A stretch of DNA of 64,000 nucleotides, taken from positions 124,001-188,000 of the forward strand of contig NZ_LIVZ01000003.1 in the NCBI RefSeq assembly GCF_001905845.1. The letters run 5' to 3'. Position numbers and translations under genes: made by a program. Shown piece after piece: positions 59,252 through 64,000 of this stretch (position 1 is the first letter of the stretch; each line of letters opens with the position of its first letter). The notes beneath the pieces are model-generated. The model was not told where the DNA came from. It ran no database searches and worked only from the letters and a program-made list of their open reading frames with translations. This DNA is from Streptomyces sp. TSRI0107. Lineage in GTDB: Bacteria; Actinomycetota; Actinomycetes; Streptomycetales; Streptomycetaceae.

Positions 59252-60096
59252 AGACGTGCCGCGGTCCGGACGAGGCCGGCGACGGCTCGGGAGCGGCTGT
59301 GGGCCGGCCATGCGATGACCGTCGTCACCGTCGGCGCGTCCGGCACCGGCACGGCGACAAGGCCGTCGCGCAGATGGTCCCGGCCCGACTCGGGCACGAT
59401 CGCGCAGGCGCGGCCGAGCTGGATCAGCTGGATCAGCTGGGTGTGGTCCCGCACCTGCGGGCCGGGGCCGTCCGGGTACCTGCCGTCCCGGCCGGGCCAG
59501 CGTGGCAGCGGCAGGTCGGGCAGCTCGGCGACCTCGGCCATGCGCAGGTGGGGCCGGCCGGCGAGGGGGTGGCCGGCCGGCAGGATCACGATCTGTCCCT
59601 CCGTGCGGAGTTCCTCGGTGTCGAACCCGGCCGTCGCGTCGAAGGGCCGGTGCAGCAGTGCCACGTCGGCCCGGCCGTCCCGCAGCAGCTGTTCCTGCTC
59701 GCCGATCCCGCACAGGAGCACGTCGACGGTGACCGCGTCGGGTTCGGCGGCGTAGTGGTCGAGCAGTTTCGCCAGCAGCTCGTTGGACGCGCCGGCCTTC
59801 GCGGCGAGGACCACGCCGGGGTGGCCGGTCGCGGCGAGGGCGGCGCGGCGGGTACGGCGCTCGGCGGCCTCGACCGCGTCCAGTGCCGCCCGGGCCTCCC
59901 GCAGGAGCACCGACCCGGCCTCGGTCAGGGTGACCGCGCGGCTGGTGCGTTCCAGCAGCGTGGCGTCCAGGCGCCGTTCGAGCAGGCGGATCGCCCGCGA
60001 CAGCGGGGGCTGCGCGATCCCGAGCCTTTGCGCGGCCCTGCCGAAGTGCAGCTCCTCGGCGACGGCGACGAAGTACCGCAGCTCACGCGTCTCCAC
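59248..60096 (-). CDS. LysR-family transcriptional regulator
   Basis: 282 residues. The HTH is at residues 1-60 (RELRYFVAVAEELHFGRAAQ, RLGIAQPPLSRAIRLLERRL). The effector-binding domain follows from ~92, with VDVLLCGIGEQEQLLRDGRA and VALLHRPFDATAGFDTEELR. The QPPLSR recognition helix belongs to the BenM/CatM/CbbR-like group. It is divergent from the SDR gene and has a classical T-N11-A box in between. Sequence suggests it regulates the SDR gene rather than the convergent sulfonate operon, but either is possible. Confidence 0.9.
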   Translation of the reverse strand: METRELRYFVAVAEELHFGRAAQRLGIAQPPLSRAIRLLERRLDATLLERTSRAVTLTEAGSVLLREARAALDAVEAAERRTRRAALAATGHPGVVLAAKAGASNELLAKLLDHYAAEPDAVTVDVLLCGIGEQEQLLRDGRADVALLHRPFDATAGFDTEELRTEGQIVILPAGHPLAGRPHLRMAEVAELPDLPLPRWPGRDGRYPDGPGPQVRDHTQLIQLIQLGRACAIVPESGRDHLRDGLVAVPVPDAPTVTTVIAWPAHSRSRAVAGLVRTAARL

Positions 60097-60124
60097 GCCG
60101 CCATGCTACCGGCCCCGACGGGAT

Positions 60125-60143
60125 CGATACCCGTGCGGTATCG
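60125..60143. promoter_or_regulatory. LysR-type operator between regulator and SDR genes
   Basis: CGATACCCGTGCGGTATCG is a perfect 7-5-7 inverted repeat containing the T-N11-A core (ATACC-N5-GGTAT). It lies 29 bases from the LysR start and 57 bases from the SDR start. Confidence 0.65.
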
Positions 60144-60199
60144 CCGCGCACCCGATCGGTGTTGGACCGCTCCGCCGGGGCCCGAGAAGGATGGTCCAC

Positions 60200-60934
60200 A
60201 TGAGCGAACAGACGATCGCGCTGGTGACCGGCGCGAACAAGGGCATCGGATACGAGATCGCGGCCGGGTTGGGCGGGCTCGGCTGGAGGGTCGGGGTCGG
60301 GGCCCGGAGCGAGGAACGCCGCGAGGCCGCCGTGGCGAAGCTGCGTGCGGCCGGCGTCGACGCGTTCGGCGTGCCCCTCGACGTGACCGACGACGCGAGC
60401 GTGACCGCCGCCGCCGGACTGATCGAGGACCGCGCGGGACGCCTGGACGTACTCGTCAACAACGCCGGGGTGACCGGCGGCATGCCTCAGACGCCCACCA
60501 CGGTCGACCCCGAGACGGTGCGGGTGACCGTGGAGACCAATGTGATCGGCGTCATCCGCGTCACCAACGCGATGCTGCCGTTGCTGCGCCGCTCGGCGGC
60601 ACCGCGGATCGTGAACATGTCGAGCGGCGTCGGCTCCCTCACCCGGCAGTCCACTCCCGGCGCCGAGACGGGGCCGATCTCCGCGGCCTACTCGCCGTCG
60701 AAGACGTTCCTCAACGCCGTCACCGTCCAGTACGCCAAGGAGTTCCGGGAACTGGGCGACACCGGCATCCTGATCAACGCCGCCTGCCCGGGCTACTGCG
60801 CGACCGACCTCAACGGTTTCCGCGGCGTCCGCACACCGGAACAGGGCGCGGCGATCGCGATCCGGCTCGCGACCCTGCCCGACGACGGCCCGACCGGCGG
60901 GTTCTTCGAAGACGCGGGGGAAGTGCCGTGGTGA
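60200..60934 (+). CDS. Short-chain dehydrogenase/reductase
   Basis: 244 residues from the ATG at 60200 (MSEQTIALVTGANKGIGYEI), chosen because GAGAAGG lies 9 bases upstream; ATG 60191 is too close to it. The NAD(P)-binding motif is TGANKGIG, followed by LDVLVNNAGV, the catalytic Ser in RIVNMSSGVGSL and the Tyr/Lys pair in AAYSPSKTFLNAV. The sequence is close to carbonyl-reductase-like SDRs that use NADPH (GARSEERR after strand 2). It is probably controlled by the divergent LysR protein. Substrate unknown. Confidence 0.92.
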   Translation: MSEQTIALVTGANKGIGYEIAAGLGGLGWRVGVGARSEERREAAVAKLRAAGVDAFGVPLDVTDDASVTAAAGLIEDRAGRLDVLVNNAGVTGGMPQTPTTVDPETVRVTVETNVIGVIRVTNAMLPLLRRSAAPRIVNMSSGVGSLTRQSTPGAETGPISAAYSPSKTFLNAVTVQYAKEFRELGDTGILINAACPGYCATDLNGFRGVRTPEQGAAIAIRLATLPDDGPTGGFFEDAGEVPW

Positions 60935-60950
60935 TCCGCGGGGCGGCTGA

Positions 60951-63734
60951 TCACCAGGCCAGTTCGTCGATCAGCGAGATCGGGTCCGGTTCCGGGGTGC
61001 GGCCCAGTGTCTGTTCGGCCCAGATCACCTTTCCCCTCGCCGCGTAGCGGGTGCCCCAGCGGTCCGCGAACTGGGAGACGAGGAACAGGCCGCGGCCTCC
61101 CTCGTCGGTGGTGGCGGCGCGGCGCAGACGGGGTGAGGTGTTGCTGCCGTCGGAGACCTCCAGTACGAGGGTGCGGCCCAGCAGCATCCTGACGTGCACG
61201 GGCGGCGCGCCGTAGCGGATCGCGTTGGTGAGGAGTTCGCTGAGGATGAGTTCCGTGGTGAAGGACGACTCCTCCAGGCCCCATTCCTCGAGGCGGCGGC
61301 TCACCTCCGTGCGGACCTGGGAGACGGCCATCACGTCGAACGGCACGTCCCAGGCGGCGACGCGGGACGCGTCGAGCAGCCGGGTCCGGGCGACCAGCAG
61401 CGCCACGTCGTCGGTGGGGTGTCCGGGCAGCATCCTCTCCATGACGGCGTGGCAGGTCTCCTCCGGCGTCCGGTCCGGATCGGCGAGGGCCGAGCGGAGC
61501 ATCCGCAGGCCCTCGTCGATGTCACGCCTGCGGTCCTCGATCAGTCCGTCGGTGAACAGCACGAGCCGGCTGCCCTCGGGCAGATCCAGCCTGCCGGCCT
61601 CGAAGGGGTGCCCGCCGACTCCCAGGGGCGGTGACTGGGGGATGTCGGGGAAGGTGACCTTGCCGTCGGGGTCGATCACGGCCGGGGCGACGTGCCCGGC
61701 GCGGGAGAAGGTGCAGTGTCCGCCGACCGGGTCGTAGATGGCGTACAGGCAGGTGGCGCCGGTGACCGGGGCGGCGTCGCTGTGGGCGCTCGACGTCTGT
61801 GTGTCCAGGAGGGTCACCATCTCGTCGAGGTGGCCGAGCAGTTCGTCCGGGGAGAGGTCAAGCGAGGAGAAGTTCAGCACCGCGGTCCGCAGCCGGCCCA
61901 TGGTCACCGCGGCGTGCAGTCCGTGCCCGACGATGTCGCCGACGACCAGTGCCACCCGGAAGCCGGGCAGGGGGATCACGTCGAACCAGTCGCCGCCGAC
62001 GGCGGCCTGCGCGGGCAGGTAGCGCCAGGCGATCTCCAGCGCGTCCTGGTCCGGGACGTCCTGGGGCAGCAGGCTGCGCTGCAGGGTGACGGCCATGGCG
62101 TGCTCGCGGGCGTAGCGGCGGGCGTTGTCGATCGCCACGGCGGCCCGCGCCACCAGCTCCTCGGCCACCGCGACGTCGTCCTCCTCGAAGGGAGGGGAGT
62201 CGGCGCCCCGCCAGAAGTTGACCATGCCGAGGACCACGTCCCGGGCTCGCAGGGGCACGGTGATCAGCGAGTGGATGCCGTACTCCAGCGCCTGGCGGGC
62301 CCCTTCCGGGTCCTGGGCCCGCCAGTCCTGGGCGCTGTGCAGGTCCGCCACCCGTACGGCCTTGCCGCGGTGCAGTGCCGCCACCATCGGCGTGTCGGCC
62401 ACCACGAACTGGATCAGGTCCCCCACAGGCTGCAGCGGATGGCCGCTGCGGGCCTCGCTCAGCGCGGTGCGCCGCATCCGGCGCACGGCACCGGTGGGCT
62501 CCTCGCCGCGCAGGACGGAGTCGAGGAGTTCCACGGTGACGTAGTCGGCCATGCGCGGGACGGCGACCTCGGCGAGTTCCTCCGCCGTGCGCCGTATGTC
62601 GAGCGTGGTGCCGATGCGTACGCCTGCCTCGTAGAGCAGGGTCAGCCGGCCCCGCGCCACCTCGGCCTGGCCCGACAGGGCCCGCAGCTCCGTGGTGTCG
62701 CGGAAGGTGGCGACCAGGCCCGGCGCGCCGCCGTAGGGCTCGGTGAGCCGGATGTTGACCGCGAGCAGCCGCTCACCGGCGGGGATCACCTCGTCGGAGA
62801 CGGGCTCGGCGGACATCAGCAGCCGGGTCAGGCGGGGGCTGAGCCCCAGGTCCTCGACGACTCGCCGGTCGGCGTCCTCGGGGAGGTCGAGCAGGCGGCG
62901 GGCCTCGTCGTTGGCGAGCATCGGGCGCCCGTCGCCGCCGACGATCAGGACGCCCTCACGCACCGCGTGCAGCACGGCGTCGTGGTGCTCGAACATCCGG
63001 GTCATCTCGGCCGGGCCCAGACCGTGCGTCTGCCGGCGCAGCCGCCTGCTGACCAGGGCCGTGCCGACGGTGGCGAGTGTGAGCGCGCCCGCGGCCGCGG
63101 CGAGCATCGTCGGGATCTGCTCGTTCAGCACCTGTCCCAGGGTGTCGAACTGGATGCCGGCGCTGACCATGCCGACCACGCGCCCGTTGCCGTCCCGCAC
63201 GGGTACCACCGCGCGCACGGCGTCGGTGGGCTCGCCGTGGAACGTCTCGGTGAAGGCCTCTCCCCGGGCGGCCCGGCTCACGCCCTCCGACCTGGTGCCG
63301 ATCAGCTCGGGGCGGGGGTCGGTGAGCCGCACGCCCTGCTTGTCGAGGACGGTGACGAAGTCGACGCCGGACCCTCGCCTGGTCGCCTCCGCCGCCGCCT
63401 GGAGCCGTACCGTCGGGTCCGGCGACTGCAGCGCGGCGGCCGTGCCGGGCGCGTCGGCGAACGCCACCGCCGCGGCGAGTGAACGGTTCGCGGCGCCCCG
63501 CTCGGCGCCGTACCGCCCCTGCACCACGAGGGCGGTGACCGCCACCACGACGAGCACCAGCATGATGACGATCTGCAGCAGGAAGACCTGGGCGGCGAGC
63601 GTACGGACGCTCAGGGACGGCGAGAGGTGACGTCCGGAGGAATGCCGCGCCCCCGGGCGACGGGACGAGTCGAAGGAGCCCCCTTCGCCGAACGGCGCCG
63701 CTCTCCTCCGGGACCGGCGTGAAGGACCGATCAT
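60951..63734 (-). CDS. SpoIIE-family phosphatase with sensor, PAS, GAF and ATPase domains
   Basis: 927 residues. Two transmembrane spans (~50-72 and ~212-235) flank an extracytoplasmic sCache-like domain (DFVTVLDKQGVRLTDPRPEL, VVPVRDGNGRVVGMVSAG). A PAS domain follows at ~250-360 (AVREGVLIVGGDGRPMLAND), then a GAF domain at ~375-560. A PP2C/SpoIIE serine phosphatase domain covers ~575-780 (AVGGDWFDVIPLPGFRVALV, VGDIVGHGLHAAVTMGRLRT, LVLFTDGLIEDRR, HPTDDVALLVARTR). A C-terminal anti-sigma-type HATPase covers ~800-910 (ELILSELLTNAIRYGAPPVH). Such proteins act in partner-switching control of sigma factors. The STAS partner is not in the window. Confidence 0.93.
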   Translation of the reverse strand: MIGPSRRSRRRAAPFGEGGSFDSSRRPGARHSSGRHLSPSLSVRTLAAQVFLLQIVIMLVLVVVAVTALVVQGRYGAERGAANRSLAAAVAFADAPGTAAALQSPDPTVRLQAAAEATRRGSGVDFVTVLDKQGVRLTDPRPELIGTRSEGVSRAARGEAFTETFHGEPTDAVRAVVPVRDGNGRVVGMVSAGIQFDTLGQVLNEQIPTMLAAAAGALTLATVGTALVSRRLRRQTHGLGPAEMTRMFEHHDAVLHAVREGVLIVGGDGRPMLANDEARRLLDLPEDADRRVVEDLGLSPRLTRLLMSAEPVSDEVIPAGERLLAVNIRLTEPYGGAPGLVATFRDTTELRALSGQAEVARGRLTLLYEAGVRIGTTLDIRRTAEELAEVAVPRMADYVTVELLDSVLRGEEPTGAVRRMRRTALSEARSGHPLQPVGDLIQFVVADTPMVAALHRGKAVRVADLHSAQDWRAQDPEGARQALEYGIHSLITVPLRARDVVLGMVNFWRGADSPPFEEDDVAVAEELVARAAVAIDNARRYAREHAMAVTLQRSLLPQDVPDQDALEIAWRYLPAQAAVGGDWFDVIPLPGFRVALVVGDIVGHGLHAAVTMGRLRTAVLNFSSLDLSPDELLGHLDEMVTLLDTQTSSAHSDAAPVTGATCLYAIYDPVGGHCTFSRAGHVAPAVIDPDGKVTFPDIPQSPPLGVGGHPFEAGRLDLPEGSRLVLFTDGLIEDRRRDIDEGLRMLRSALADPDRTPEETCHAVMERMLPGHPTDDVALLVARTRLLDASRVAAWDVPFDVMAVSQVRTEVSRRLEEWGLEESSFTTELILSELLTNAIRYGAPPVHVRMLLGRTLVLEVSDGSNTSPRLRRAATTDEGGRGLFLVSQFADRWGTRYAARGKVIWAEQTLGRTPEPDPISLIDELAW

Positions 63735-63840
63735 GTCCCATTTCTAGCACTGTGCCCGCTTTACGGGCGACTGCTACGGGTTACCAAGGACCCGACCTCG
63801 CACCGGCCGCGGAACCGGCAAGCCCGACCCGTCCGGACGG

Positions 63841-63869
63841 TTGACAGCTTCCGAGGCGCCTGGCTTCAT
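63841..63869 (+). promoter_or_regulatory. Candidate sigma-70-type promoter
   Basis: A consensus -35 TTGACA (63841-63846) is followed after 17 bases by CTTCAT (63864-63869) as -10. Transcription would begin near 63876, just before the CebR-type operator. Confidence 0.5.
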
Positions 63870-63884
63870 GAACAGCGCGCGATT

Positions 63885-63898
63885 TGGGAGCGCTCCCA
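63885..63898. promoter_or_regulatory. CebR-type operator TGGGAGCGCTCCCA
   Basis: The perfect 14-bp palindrome TGGGAGCGCTCCCA is the known binding site of CebR, the LacI-family cellobiose/cello-oligosaccharide repressor of Streptomyces. It lies about 9 bases after the predicted transcription start and 47 bases before the start codon, a roadblock position. The downstream gene is expected to be induced by cello-oligosaccharides. Confidence 0.8.
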
Positions 63899-63944
63899 CC
63901 CTGTACGTGCTTCTCGGTCCGGCACAACCACAGAAGGGCACACA

Positions 63945-64000
63945 GTGGGACAGCCATCAGCACGGAGACGACCTCGCCGTCCGCTCCGGCACCTCGGAAC
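63945..64000 (+). CDS. 5' end of a secreted protein gene, CebR-controlled
   Basis: A GTG at 63945 with AGAAGGGC 8 bases upstream starts MGQPSARRRPRRPLRHLG and runs off the window. The dense Arg region is the n-region of a signal peptide. With a CebR box in front, the most likely product is a secreted cellulase or other beta-glucan hydrolase. The product itself cannot be seen. Confidence 0.6.
   Translation, partial: MGQPSARRRPRRPLRHLG

Noticed and set aside
63781..63963. 60-residue minus-strand frame opposite the CebR box
   Set aside because: Overlaps the promoter and operator of the edge gene and has poor coding character.

Overview
The window is GC-rich actinobacterial chromosome, almost certainly Streptomyces or a close relative: strong G/C bias at third codon positions, many GTG (and a few TTG/CTG) starts, NarL-type two-component pairs, Zur-type boxes, short sulfur-metabolism leader peptides and an exact CebR-type operator. 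No rRNA, tRNA or CRISPR array was seen. The 3' end of one gene lies at the left edge and the 5' end of another at the right edge.

Layout. 1-8.8 kb: a decayed gene, a dienelactone hydrolase, a GlxA-type regulator, a histidine kinase/response regulator pair facing an FtsX/ATPase efflux pair, a GtrA protein and hypotheticals. 9-14.7 kb: a three-domain glycosyltransferase, a small secreted protein made of four 15-residue Cys/NxT repeats, a second glycosyltransferase, and a PLAT-like protein with a Leu-every-fourth-residue stalk. 15.2-18.9 kb: an ABC-2 exporter with its own kinase/regulator and a promoter palindrome. 19-25.6 kb: an ECF sigma factor unit, LysR/dihydrodipicolinate-synthase-like divergon, hypotheticals, a 197-bp MITE flanked by CTAG, and a two-domain VOC protein. 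25.6-31.5 kb: a MocR remnant and an operon for a YbdK-type ligase, an AsnO-like amidotransferase and an S9 peptidase. 31.6-34.2 kb: a damaged HxlR-like gene, a secreted CAP-domain protein and a methyltransferase.

34.2-52.4 kb is the most interesting part. It holds a nearly gapless minus-strand block with the core of a YcaO-type RiPP pathway: a 37-residue Cys-free precursor peptide, leader-binding protein, CocE/NonD hydrolase, YcaO and SagB-type dehydrogenase. A heterodimeric ABC transporter and a trio of PLP/sulfur enzymes (Y4yA-family decarboxylase, cysteine synthase-rhodanese fusion, class V aminotransferase) follow. Directly upstream is a FecCD/BtuF-type metallophore importer. Zur-type 7-1-7 palindromes stand before the precursor gene and in the divergent promoter between the importer's binding protein and an AztD-like beta-propeller. 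The simplest reading is a zinc-repressed system that makes, moves and recaptures a ribosomal-peptide-derived metallophore; this is inference.

52.4-60.9 kb is a sulfur region: metY-metX and a sulfonate/taurine ABC transporter with a TauD dioxygenase, each preceded by a short leader peptide. The second leader is probably leaderless, ends in three Cys codons and is followed by a hairpin, which suggests cysteine-responsive attenuation. A LysR/SDR divergon follows. 61-64 kb holds a large PAS-GAF-SpoIIE phosphatase-kinase hybrid and, at the edge, the start of a secreted protein gene under a CebR-type operator.
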